This document shows positions 1 through 7,046 of a DNA stretch of 42,173 bases, piece after piece. This stretch comes from GWB1-38-13 sp964488535 (lineage in GTDB: Bacteria > Patescibacteriota > Microgenomatia > UBA8517): positions 1-42,173 of the forward strand of contig CAZAUT010000010.1 in the NCBI GenBank assembly GCA_964488535.1, read 5' to 3'. The position numbers and the translations under genes are program-made. Each line of letters opens with the position of its first letter. Position 1 is the first letter of the stretch. Below the pieces are notes generated by a model. That model was not told where the DNA came from. It saw only the letters and a program-made list of their open reading frames with translations, and ran no database searches.

Positions 1-237
1 CACTCCCTTATACCTTATTCTTTTGTATTTTCCACAATAACACTCCCAGTCCTTTGTTGGTCCGAAAATCCTCTCGTCAAAAAGTCCGTCTTTTTCCGGT
101 TTCAACGTTCTGTAGTTTATGGTTTCAGGCTTGGTCACTTCGCCACGCGACCATTTCCTGATATCGTCAGGCGATGCGAGTTTAATAACGAGCGATTTAA
201 AATCGCTTAAGTTTTTTAGCTCATTTAATAAATCCAT
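1..237 (-). CDS. rpoC: RNA polymerase beta' subunit, N-terminal part (cut by window edge)
   Basis: Seventy-nine codons are visible, starting at the ATG at 237 and running off the left edge. The peptide starts MDLLNELKNLSDFKSLVIKL and carries the hallmark beta' N-terminus: IRKWSRGEVTKPETINYRTL, then DERIFGPTKDWECYCGKYKR, which holds the first cysteines of the zinc-binding zipper region. The protein is the clamp-forming catalytic partner of beta in the core enzyme. It lies 31 bp downstream of the rpoB stop on the same strand, so rpoB and rpoC form the usual operon. No clear Shine-Dalgarno precedes the ATG; the spacer is AT-rich with repeated CTTAAG words. Only the start is seen, so nothing can be said about the active-site motif. 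Confidence 0.95.
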   Translation of the reverse strand, partial: MDLLNELKNLSDFKSLVIKLASPDDIRKWSRGEVTKPETINYRTLKPEKDGLFDERIFGPTKDWECYCGKYKRIRYKGV

Positions 238-268
238 ATTATTAAGTTTCTTAAGATTCTTAGGTATC

Positions 269-3200
269 TTAAGTTGTTTTAACCTCTTCCACTTCCATTG
301 GGCCTTCCGGATTCAAAAGTTCATCGGTAGCCACCACTTGGGCACCCGAGGCTTCAGCCAGATCTTTTGCGTCGGTACTCACCTCGGACGATATATCAAG
401 GTACTGCCCCCCGATGGTTTCAATAGACAGCCCGAGAGAATTCAATTCCCGTACAAGAACTCTAAAACTTTCCGGAACCGTCGCTTCCGGAATGTCTGTG
501 CCTTTAACAATTGCTTCAAAAGCCCTCGCACGGCCGGAGATATCGTCAGATTTTATCGTAAGCATCTCTTGAAGTATATAAGCAGCCTGATGTGCCTCCA
601 GACCCCAGACTTCCATTTCTCCCAGTCTCTGCCCACCCATTTGAGCTTTTCCGCCGAGAGGCTGTTGGGTAACCAGCGAATAAGGGCCCGTGGATCTTGC
701 ATGGGTTTTATCCTCAACCATATGCGTAAGCTTGAGGATGTAACTTATTCCGACAACGGTATCCACTTTAAATGGTTCGCCCGTCCTTCCGTCAATCAGC
801 CTTGTTTTTCCGCTAAGCGGAAGGTTGGCTTTTTTAAGTTCGGCGATTATTTCATCTTCTCCTACATTATCAAAAACAGGCAGTGCAGCTTTGTCACCGG
901 ATTTTGCCAATGCCCAACCGAGATGACATTCCAAAAGCTGTCCTAAATTCATTCTTGCCAAAACAGACAAGGGGGAAATAATGATATCTATCGTCCTGCC
1001 GTCTGGTAAATAGGGCATGTCCGAAACGGGCATTATTTTTGCTATAACACCTTTGTTGCCGTGTCTTCCGGCAATCTTGTCTCCAACGGTAATTTTTCTC
1101 ATTTGTGCCACTTTAACGAGAACTCTTTTTATGACTCCGGGTCCCAACTCGTCTCCTTTTTCCCGGTCGAGAACATTAATTCCTATAACAGTTCCTCTTT
1201 CTCCATGAGGAACTTTAAGAGAAGTATCCCTCACTTCTCTCGCTTTCTCACCGAAAATGGCCCGCAGCAGGCGTTCTTCGGATGTTAATTCCGTTTCTCC
1301 CTTGGGCGCAATTTTTCCTACCAAAAGATCGCCAGGTCCGACCTCGGCACCAATGACAACAATTCCGTCTTCGGCTAAGTTGGCAAGGTCGACTTCCGAA
1401 ACGTTGGGAATGTCGCGTGTTAACTCCTCGGGTCCCAGTTTTGTATCGACGACATCGCATTCATACTCCTCGATATGAACGGATGTCAAAAGATCCTGTC
1501 TCACCAAACGTTCGGATATCAAAATTGCGTCTTCAAAGCCATATCCGTCCAGTGTCATGTAGGCAATAACCAAATTTCTTCCGAGAGCTAATTCTCCGTT
1601 CTCCATGGAAGGACCGTCTGCAAGAAGCATCCCGGTTTTAACTTTGTCGCCAGTTTTTACTCTCAAAACTTGGTTGTAACATGTTGAATGCGATGTTCTT
1701 CTGAATTTTGAGACATAGTATGTTTCCGTCCTTCCGTCATCAGATAGTTCAACATCCTCAGACTCTCCCGTCATTACCGCTTTTTTGTCAAGTTTAACAA
1801 CAATCTTTTCGCCATCGGCATATTCGACCTTCCCGGAATGAAGCGCGTAAATACTTCTTTTCATTCCCTTGGCAATTTTTTCCTCCATGCCGGTTCCGAC
1901 AACAGGAGCTTCCGGCGAAACGATAGGAACTGCCTGACATTGCATGTTACTACCCATTAACGCGCGGTTACCCTCATCATGAGACAAAAAGGGGATAAGC
2001 GAAGCGGATGTGCCGACAACCTGTCTTGGGGTCAGATCAATATAGTCAACAAGGGAAGAATCTCCATAGGTTGCAACCCCTTGGAATCTGAAAGAAACTC
2101 TTTTATCTTTAAGATATCCGTAATTATCAATATCCACTCCGGCATGAGTTATATGATAAAGCTCTTCATCATCTGCACTCATATAGACTATTTCATCCGT
2201 AACTCTTGGTTTGATAACACTTCCCTTCTTAATTTTTTCTACTTTTCTGTACGGCGTTTCGATAAACCCAAATTCGTTTATTTTTGCATACAGGGAGAGA
2301 TAGGAAACCAATCCGATATTGGGTCCTTCAGGGGTTCTTACCGGATCAATCCTTCCGTATTGAGACGAATTAACGTCTCTTATGGAGAACGATGCCCTTT
2401 CTCTATTAATACCACCGAGACCCAAAACAGAAACTCTTCTTAGATTGTCAAGCTCGGATAAAGGATTCGTATCATCCAAAATCGTGGAAAGTTGATTGGA
2501 CCTAAAAAATTCGTTAAGTGAGGCAATAAGCGGACGGGCATTTATTAAGGTTGAAGGAACGGGTTTGTCATCGGGAGAAATCAAACTCATCTTTTCTTTT
2601 ACCGATCTTTCGAGCCGTAAAAGTCCTATTCTGAAAGCATTAACCGCTACCAATTCACCGACTCTTCTTAAACGCCTGTTGGCAAGATGATCGATATCGT
2701 CAACCTTACCCACGCCGTTCTGTAAACCAATAAGATATTTCAAAGCACCCACGATGTCCGATCGTGTGATAACGTGGTTTTCTTTAACATTCGCGGTATT
2801 CGTCCCCAAACGTTTGTTTATCTTAAACCTTCCGACCTTACCAAGGTCATATCTTTTAAGGTCTAAAAACATTCCCGTAAAAAAGGCTTCTGCGTTCTCC
2901 AAAAGAACAGGTTCACCCGGACGCAATTTCCGGTATATTTCCAAAAACGCCTCTTCACGGTTTTTTGAAGGATCCTTTGCAAGAGTCGAGGCTATATATT
3001 TATGCCTCGTGTCAGTATCGACTTCCTTAAAGACATTGACTATCTCCTCATCCGAGGACAGACCCATGGCTCTTAAGAAAGTGGTGGCAAAGACTTTTCT
3101 TCTCCGATCGATCCTTGCTGCAATAACATCGTTTTTCGAAACCTCAAATTCCAACCATGACCCACGCAGTGGGCGGACTTCAGACATATAAAGCATACGT

Positions 3201-3646
3201 CCGGTTGATACATCCAGATTACCCGAAAAATAAAGGCCGGGACTTCTTACAATCTGGTTGATAACCGACCTTTCGATTCCGTTAATGATAAATGTTCCTC
3301 TTACAGTCATTTGCGGAAGGTCTCCCAAAAAGACATCCTGTGTAACTTCTTTTCCTGTTCTTTTATTGACAAGAGTTGCGGTAATCTTAAGAGGAGCGGA
3401 GAAGGTCAATCCTTTATCCTGGCAAACTCTTGGCTGAATTTTCGGTTCACCCAAAACAGGCTGACTCAAAATAATCCTCCAATTTTTGCCGGTAAAATCA
3501 TCAATGGGGGAAATATCCGTTAGTTCCTGTGCAATTCCTTCATTTAAAAACCAACCCCACGACTCTCTCTGCACTAAAGTCAGATCCAATTCGGGTAGGT
3601 TCTTTTCTTCCCTTCCAAAATTTCTACGAGAATTATTCAGCGCCAT
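269..3646 (-). CDS. rpoB: DNA-directed RNA polymerase beta subunit
   Basis: The 1125-residue product is close to the usual bacterial beta length and forms the catalytic core with beta'. Recognisable blocks include the fork-loop/rifampicin region with NPLSEL and YGRIDPVRTPEGPNIGL, the GNKGVIAKI and DGRTGEPF blocks, and the C-terminal GGKAQMGGQRLGEMEVWGLE clamp segment. The start (MALNNSRRNFGREEKN) precedes the conserved LDLTLVQRESWGWFL entry. In the rifampicin cluster, positions equivalent to E. coli Q513, F514 and H526 read T, I and N. The gene is followed by rpoC and preceded by a 146-bp leader with promoter-like elements. The tail after the conserved C-terminus is a short acidic extension ending EVEEVKTT. 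Confidence 0.98.
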   Translation of the reverse strand: MALNNSRRNFGREEKNLPELDLTLVQRESWGWFLNEGIAQELTDISPIDDFTGKNWRIILSQPVLGEPKIQPRVCQDKGLTFSAPLKITATLVNKRTGKEVTQDVFLGDLPQMTVRGTFIINGIERSVINQIVRSPGLYFSGNLDVSTGRMLYMSEVRPLRGSWLEFEVSKNDVIAARIDRRRKVFATTFLRAMGLSSDEEIVNVFKEVDTDTRHKYIASTLAKDPSKNREEAFLEIYRKLRPGEPVLLENAEAFFTGMFLDLKRYDLGKVGRFKINKRLGTNTANVKENHVITRSDIVGALKYLIGLQNGVGKVDDIDHLANRRLRRVGELVAVNAFRIGLLRLERSVKEKMSLISPDDKPVPSTLINARPLIASLNEFFRSNQLSTILDDTNPLSELDNLRRVSVLGLGGINRERASFSIRDVNSSQYGRIDPVRTPEGPNIGLVSYLSLYAKINEFGFIETPYRKVEKIKKGSVIKPRVTDEIVYMSADDEELYHITHAGVDIDNYGYLKDKRVSFRFQGVATYGDSSLVDYIDLTPRQVVGTSASLIPFLSHDEGNRALMGSNMQCQAVPIVSPEAPVVGTGMEEKIAKGMKRSIYALHSGKVEYADGEKIVVKLDKKAVMTGESEDVELSDDGRTETYYVSKFRRTSHSTCYNQVLRVKTGDKVKTGMLLADGPSMENGELALGRNLVIAYMTLDGYGFEDAILISERLVRQDLLTSVHIEEYECDVVDTKLGPEELTRDIPNVSEVDLANLAEDGIVVIGAEVGPGDLLVGKIAPKGETELTSEERLLRAIFGEKAREVRDTSLKVPHGERGTVIGINVLDREKGDELGPGVIKRVLVKVAQMRKITVGDKIAGRHGNKGVIAKIMPVSDMPYLPDGRTIDIIISPLSVLARMNLGQLLECHLGWALAKSGDKAALPVFDNVGEDEIIAELKKANLPLSGKTRLIDGRTGEPFKVDTVVGISYILKLTHMVEDKTHARSTGPYSLVTQQPLGGKAQMGGQRLGEMEVWGLEAHQAAYILQEMLTIKSDDISGRARAFEAIVKGTDIPEATVPESFRVLVRELNSLGLSIETIGGQYLDISSEVSTDAKDLAEASGAQVVATDELLNPEGPMEVEEVKTT

Positions 3647-3682
3647 TTCTGATAATAAAGAGTTTTCGTTTTTTTAACCCAA

Positions 3683-3708
3683 AAACGCCCCAGTTATATA
3701 AACGGGAC
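3683..3708 (-). terminator. Weak hairpin plus T-run in rpoB leader
   Basis: Read on the minus strand, CCCGTT and AACTGGG can pair (3691-3708) and are followed by GCGTTTTT. The stem is short and bulged. It could be a weak attenuator inside the rpoB leader or a chance structure. Confidence 0.25.
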
Positions 3709-3746
3709 AAAAAAGTGTGCATACAATGAAGTACGCCTAGCATCGG

Positions 3747-3782
3747 TTTTTATCATAATAATAAAGCGTAGTCAAGAGTCAA
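3747..3782 (-). promoter_or_regulatory. Candidate rpoB promoter
   Basis: On the minus strand two TTGACT hexamers lie at 3777-3782 and 3770-3775. The nearer one is 17 bp from TAAAAA (3747-3752), and the farther one is 19 bp from TATGAT (3752-3757). This lies between the mltG stop and rpoB, about 100 bp before the rpoB ATG. It fits a sigma-70-type promoter, but which pairing is used cannot be decided from sequence alone. Confidence 0.45.
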
Positions 3783-3792
3783 AGTAAAATAT

Positions 3793-4809
3793 CTAATCCT
3801 TACCCAAGTATTTTCTGACATTAGCAGAATGTTCTGCAGAATCTTTGGCATAGTAGATCTGCCCGTCCGGTGCATGAATATAAAACCAATAATCGGACGG
3901 TTGCGGGCTCGCTGCTGCCTTCAAAGATATAAGACCGGGACTTCCGATAGGTGATGGAGGAAGCCCTTTGTACTTATAAGTGTTATATGGAGAATCGATT
4001 TCCAGATCATCAAATGTAAGCTGAGGCCACCAATTTTTCGATTGTTGGCTATAGGCTGTTGGCTGTTGGCTTGCTAATGCGTACTGGACCGTTGCATCAA
4101 CCTGAAGAGGCCAGTCGCTTTCAATTCGTTTCCACAGTATTCCGGCAACAATGGGTCTTTCATCCAAACCTTTAGTTTCCCTTTCCAAAATTGATGCCAT
4201 TATAACAATTTCTTTTTTTGAAAATTTACTCTCTCCCGCGTATGGAAGTACACTGCTTTCATATTTTTCGGAAAATGTATTTGTCAATTTCTGATAAACA
4301 GTCTTCGCAGTGACCTCGCGGGGAAAAAGGTACGTATCCGGGAATAGATATCCTTCGGCGTCTTCACTCAATGTCAAAAATTCGCTTCGGAAGTTATCCC
4401 CTCTTTCTCCTTCAATTTCAAGAGCTTTAATTATTCTTTCCACAACCTCTTCCTTCCTTAGTCCTTCCGGTATTGTTACCCATAACTCCTTTGCACCCCT
4501 GCCCAGAATACTTACAATCTCGGAAACGCTCATTGAGGGTGATAAGTCAAACTCACCTGCATTTATATTTTGTGTTTTATCAAGAAACTGGACATATATC
4601 TTGAAGGCAAGTTTGTTTTTAATAAGTCGCTTTTCATACAAACGGTTTCCTACCCCCGAAGCCGATAACCCTCTTTCTATCGTGACACTAACCTTTTCCG
4701 ACGATGAAGAAACCGGTGAGGTCTCCCTTTTGAACCAGTAAAAAAAACCCGATACTCCCAAAATTAAGATCGCTAACAATATTACCAAAAGAAAATATAT
4801 TCTTTTCAT
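3793..4809 (-). CDS. mltG: Endolytic murein transglycosylase MltG (YceG-like)
   Basis: The 338-residue product has an N-terminal membrane anchor (about residues 4-25) and then the YceG fold. MltG cleaves nascent peptidoglycan strands outside the membrane and helps set glycan length. The conserved ITIPEG-like strand (VTIPEGLRKEEVVERI), EGYLFPDTY, and MASILERET with the expected catalytic glutamate at E209 are visible, followed by VDATVQYAL and YNTYKYKGLPPSPIGSPG. Length and motif order match the family. Residues 247-256 are an unusual in-frame QQPTAYSQQ-type insertion encoded by a short tandem repeat. It sits in a loop between the VDATVQYAL and LTFDDLEIDSPYNTY blocks, so function is probably kept. 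The gene lies upstream of rpoB and downstream of a small zinc-ribbon gene on the same strand. Confidence 0.95.
   Translation of the reverse strand: MKRIYFLLVILLAILILGVSGFFYWFKRETSPVSSSSEKVSVTIERGLSASGVGNRLYEKRLIKNKLAFKIYVQFLDKTQNINAGEFDLSPSMSVSEIVSILGRGAKELWVTIPEGLRKEEVVERIIKALEIEGERGDNFRSEFLTLSEDAEGYLFPDTYLFPREVTAKTVYQKLTNTFSEKYESSVLPYAGESKFSKKEIVIMASILERETKGLDERPIVAGILWKRIESDWPLQVDATVQYALASQQPTAYSQQSKNWWPQLTFDDLEIDSPYNTYKYKGLPPSPIGSPGLISLKAAASPQPSDYWFYIHAPDGQIYYAKDSAEHSANVRKYLGKD
4042..4071. repeat. Short tandem repeat inside mltG (GTTGGCT units)
   Basis: The plus strand reads about four imperfect copies of a 7-bp TGTTGGC-type unit, which translate on the minus strand as QQPTAYSQQ. The repeat is in frame, so the CDS stays open. 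Confidence 0.7.
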
Positions 4810-4910
4810 AACTTTTATTTTAACAGAATCTTATAAACTGAGGGTGTAATATTAAAAAGTGCGCCGGCCGATTTTTGTCTACGAAAAAAAGACACCAGCC
4901 GGTAACCAGC

Positions 4911-5111
4911 CTAAACCTCCTCCAGAAGAGCACGGCGGTATTTTTTATCCTTTGAAGTATAAATAAAAATTCTTCCGCAGGAACAAGTCACTTTATCGGA
5001 AGTTGCATTATATTTCTCTTTCTTGCCTTCAGTCAGCGGTTTCCCGCAGCCAACACAGCGTCCCTGAGACAAAAGCCACGCCTGAATCGGAGCGATGACA
5101 TTTTTCAACAT
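4911..5111 (-). CDS. Small zinc-ribbon protein
   Basis: This 66-residue protein has two cysteine pairs, CVGC near residue 19 and CSCGR near residue 43. They are spaced as in a zinc ribbon that would bind one zinc ion. The rest is basic and lysine-rich, with an ending KYRRALLEEV. I do not recognise a named family. Size and charge suggest a nucleic-acid- or RNA-polymerase-associated ribbon, but that is inference. It precedes mltG by about 100 bp on the same strand. The gap contains a GC-rich imperfect hairpin (4862-4902) followed by a T-rich stretch on the minus strand. No strong Shine-Dalgarno is seen. Confidence 0.7.
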   Translation of the reverse strand: MLKNVIAPIQAWLLSQGRCVGCGKPLTEGKKEKYNATSDKVTCSCGRIFIYTSKDKKYRRALLEEV

Positions 5112-5206
5112 GTTACTGACACTTAGTATACCACAAAATTTTTTACGTTTGTCAAAAGTAATTTTTCTGAACCGTTTTTTGATTAGACAGAAGCATGATC
5201 GGTTGA

Positions 5207-5249
5207 AAAGTAAGGTGTGTAAACCTAATCCACCCCATAGGGTGTATTT
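5207..5249 (-). repeat. Partial copy of the 63-bp palindromic element (copy C)
   Basis: Read on the minus strand this holds ATACACCCTATGGGGTGGAT and ends with ACACACCTTACTTT. That matches the hairpin core and right arm of the two full copies at 37913 and 39861. The left arm is missing. It lies in the spacer just 3' of the broken Nudix gene. Confidence 0.65.
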
Positions 5250-5267
5250 CTCTGGGTCAAACCAAAG

Positions 5268-5742
5268 TCAATGTTTATGGAAAATGTCGAAGTTGACGGC
5301 AAAAAACTCCCACGACTTAAATTGGTAAAATAACATCAAATACTTTCCAGACGCTTCAAAGGCGGGGATAAGGTTGAATTTTTTATAGTCGCGGGGATTG
5401 ATCCACCCGAAACTGTCGTGGTCGGGGCTCAATTTCACTTTTGACGAGGTTGCCTTACATTTGAAAAAAGTGCCGACTATTTGCCAATTTTCATTCCCGA
5501 CTTTCGGCCTCCACTCGCCGACATAAAATGGTCTTCCTATCTTTACACTTAAACCCGTTTCTTCTTTAATTTCCCTAAGTAGATTTTCATCGAACTTTTG
5601 ACCAGGAACGATCCACCGCCCCCACAACATCAAATCTTCCTGCATTTGATCCGTCGGAGTATTTTGTCGATTCGCGTAAGATCAATATCTTATTCCGATA
5701 TTCAACAAACGATTTCGTCGCAACAAAAAGTCTACATTTCAT
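5268..5742 (-). pseudogene. Nudix hydrolase, split by a frameshift
   Basis: Nudix enzymes hydrolyse nucleoside diphosphates linked to another moiety. The first half reads from ATG 5742 as MKCRLFVATKSFVEYRNKIL, then ILRESTKYSDGSNAGRFDVV, a typical Nudix beginning, and stops at 5587. The second half continues in another frame with IVPGQKFDENLLREIKEETG (the REIKEETG core of the Nudix box) and goes on to the C-terminal FGWINPRDY region, ending at 5268. The join falls in GGGGGCGG at about 5619-5626, where one extra base would explain the shift. The Nudix-box GG-x5-E start is also imperfect (Q in place of E). It is either a real pseudogene or an assembly/homopolymer error. The sequence between ruvX and the zinc-ribbon gene holds nothing else. 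Confidence 0.75.
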
Positions 5743-5779
5743 GTTAATTATTAATCACACTCCTTTAAAGACACGGTCT

Positions 5780-6172
5780 TTAAAGGGTATCAAGGTAACT
5801 TTGCAAAATTAGGGCTGCGGAGTAGGCGTCTTCCATCTCCCGCCTTTTTTTTCTTTTAATCCCCGCCTCAATTGAGAGTTTTTGAGCCATTTGCGTCGTA
5901 AGCGACTCATCCCACTCAATTATCTCAATTCCTTTTCCACTTAGACTTGTCCTTAGATCCAAACTGAATCTTTTAATTTCTTCCCCCATCTTCCCTTCCG
6001 GCATTCCGATTACTACCTTTTCTATCTCCAACTCTTTAATAATATTTTCTATTTTATCTCTTAATATCTTTATATCTTTATATCTTTGTATCTTCATTGG
6101 CTCCGCAATTACACCATCACTCACGGCAAGGCCGATTTTTTTTCTTCCGTAATCGATCCCTAGATATTTCAT
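5780..6172 (-). CDS. ruvX: Putative pre-16S rRNA nuclease / Holliday-junction resolvase-like protein (YqgF/RuvX)
   Basis: The product, about 130 residues, begins MKYLGIDYGRKKIGLAVSDG, the RNase-H-fold opening with the first catalytic Asp. The family is linked to 16S rRNA 5'-end maturation and was originally proposed to resolve Holliday junctions. VVIGMPEG, WDESLTTQMAQ and EDAYSAALILQSYL follow in the usual order, the last with the final catalytic Asp. I chose the ATG at 6172. An in-frame ATG nine bases upstream (6181) would only add MLL. There is no obvious Shine-Dalgarno. The gene is flanked by AT-rich spacers with GAAAATAGAAAA-like words and probably stands alone or with the Nudix gene. Confidence 0.9.
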   Translation of the reverse strand: MKYLGIDYGRKKIGLAVSDGVIAEPMKIQRYKDIKILRDKIENIIKELEIEKVVIGMPEGKMGEEIKRFSLDLRTSLSGKGIEIIEWDESLTTQMAQKLSIEAGIKRKKRREMEDAYSAALILQSYLDTL

Positions 6173-6181
6173 AAGCAACAA

Positions 6182-6382
6182 ACAAAAAACAGTAAACAGT
6201 AATCAATTACCAATAAACAGAAATTTGTTGAAAGAAAATGGAGATTAGTAATGGAAAATAGAAAACTGAAAATAGAATGTGTTGAGTTTACTATTTTCTA
6301 ATATCTACTTTCTATTACAATTTTCCAATTTCCTCCAACTATTTTCGTTGCATGTATTACAAAGTAACCAAGTAACTATTAA
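6182..6382. repeat. AT-rich quasi-palindromic spacer
   Basis: This 200-bp gap has no gene. It is built from short words such as ACAGTAAACAGTAA, GGAAAATAGAAAACTGAAAAT, and their near complements TTTTCTAATATCTACTTTC and TTACAATTTTCC, so it can fold back on itself. At 6363-6376 it holds AAGTAACCAAGTAA, related to the GTTACTTAG words at 42065-42100. Confidence 0.6.
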
Positions 6383-7042
6383 CTATTCCACAATCCTGCC
6401 CCTCACCACCAACCGTCTTGGTTTTAAGGGGTGTCCCGGCGGAACACAGGTGACCAAACTTATATACGAATCATTACTTCTTTGGTCCAGTATATCAAGG
6501 TTGTCGGGTTCAACCTCAAACATTCTGTCAACTTTGTACTTATACTCCAAACCATCTATTTTTACAAAAATCTCGTCGCCTTCTGTCAATCTTGGAATTG
6601 TGGAAAAAATGCTTGAATAATTTTTGGGGTTATAAAAAATCGGCAGTACGGAATGGCCGAATATTACCGTATTTCCAATTTCTCCCGGTACGGCCGTTCC
6701 CGGATATTGTATAAGGCCTTCCGAAAGATCTTCCCCTCCTTCGTAAACATAGGCATCATTTATCCTCAACTTAGGAATTGACAAACGATAAATTTTTGCA
6801 TAGTTGTCCGGAGATTTAAGTTCATATTCGCTGGACCAATTGGCAAGTCTGTCAAAGTCTTTCCATGCTGATAAAAATATCCCCGTTCTCTGCTCGTCGT
6901 TTATGGGAGAAATGAGTTTTGGATACCTTTTTCTTGCATGAATCTCATACTCAACAATCGGAAAAGTGGAAAGTATAATTAACAAAATTCCGAAGATAAA
7001 CATCAAAAGAGGAATAAGACGTTTCTTTTTAACCTCTTTCAT
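6383..7042 (-). CDS. Membrane-anchored sortase
   Basis: I place the start at the ATG at 7042, giving 219 residues. GGAG lies 10 bp upstream and the ATG is 4 bp after the stop of the upstream gene. A longer open frame to 7165 merely overlaps that gene. One transmembrane helix lies at about residues 9-30. The catalytic triad of sortases is present: TVIFGHS (H130), SLVTCVPPG (C199) and RRLVVRGR (R210 or R214). Sortases cleave an LPxTG-like signal and transfer proteins to a surface acceptor. The neighbour is a large extracytoplasmic protein, but I see no LPxTG motif in it, so the substrate is unknown. The class (D/E-like) is a guess from length and motif. Confidence 0.93.
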   Translation of the reverse strand: MKEVKKKRLIPLLMFIFGILLIILSTFPIVEYEIHARKRYPKLISPINDEQRTGIFLSAWKDFDRLANWSSEYELKSPDNYAKIYRLSIPKLRINDAYVYEGGEDLSEGLIQYPGTAVPGEIGNTVIFGHSVLPIFYNPKNYSSIFSTIPRLTEGDEIFVKIDGLEYKYKVDRMFEVEPDNLDILDQRSNDSYISLVTCVPPGHPLKPRRLVVRGRIVE

Positions 7043-7046
7043 ATTC

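Noticed and set aside
119..946. Long plus-strand open frame opposite rpoB and rpoC
   Set aside because: It is antisense to strongly conserved rpoB/rpoC sequence and its translation resembles no protein.
5095..5328. Plus-strand frame between the zinc ribbon and the Nudix gene
   Set aside because: It is composed of the palindromic element and the antisense of the Nudix tail.
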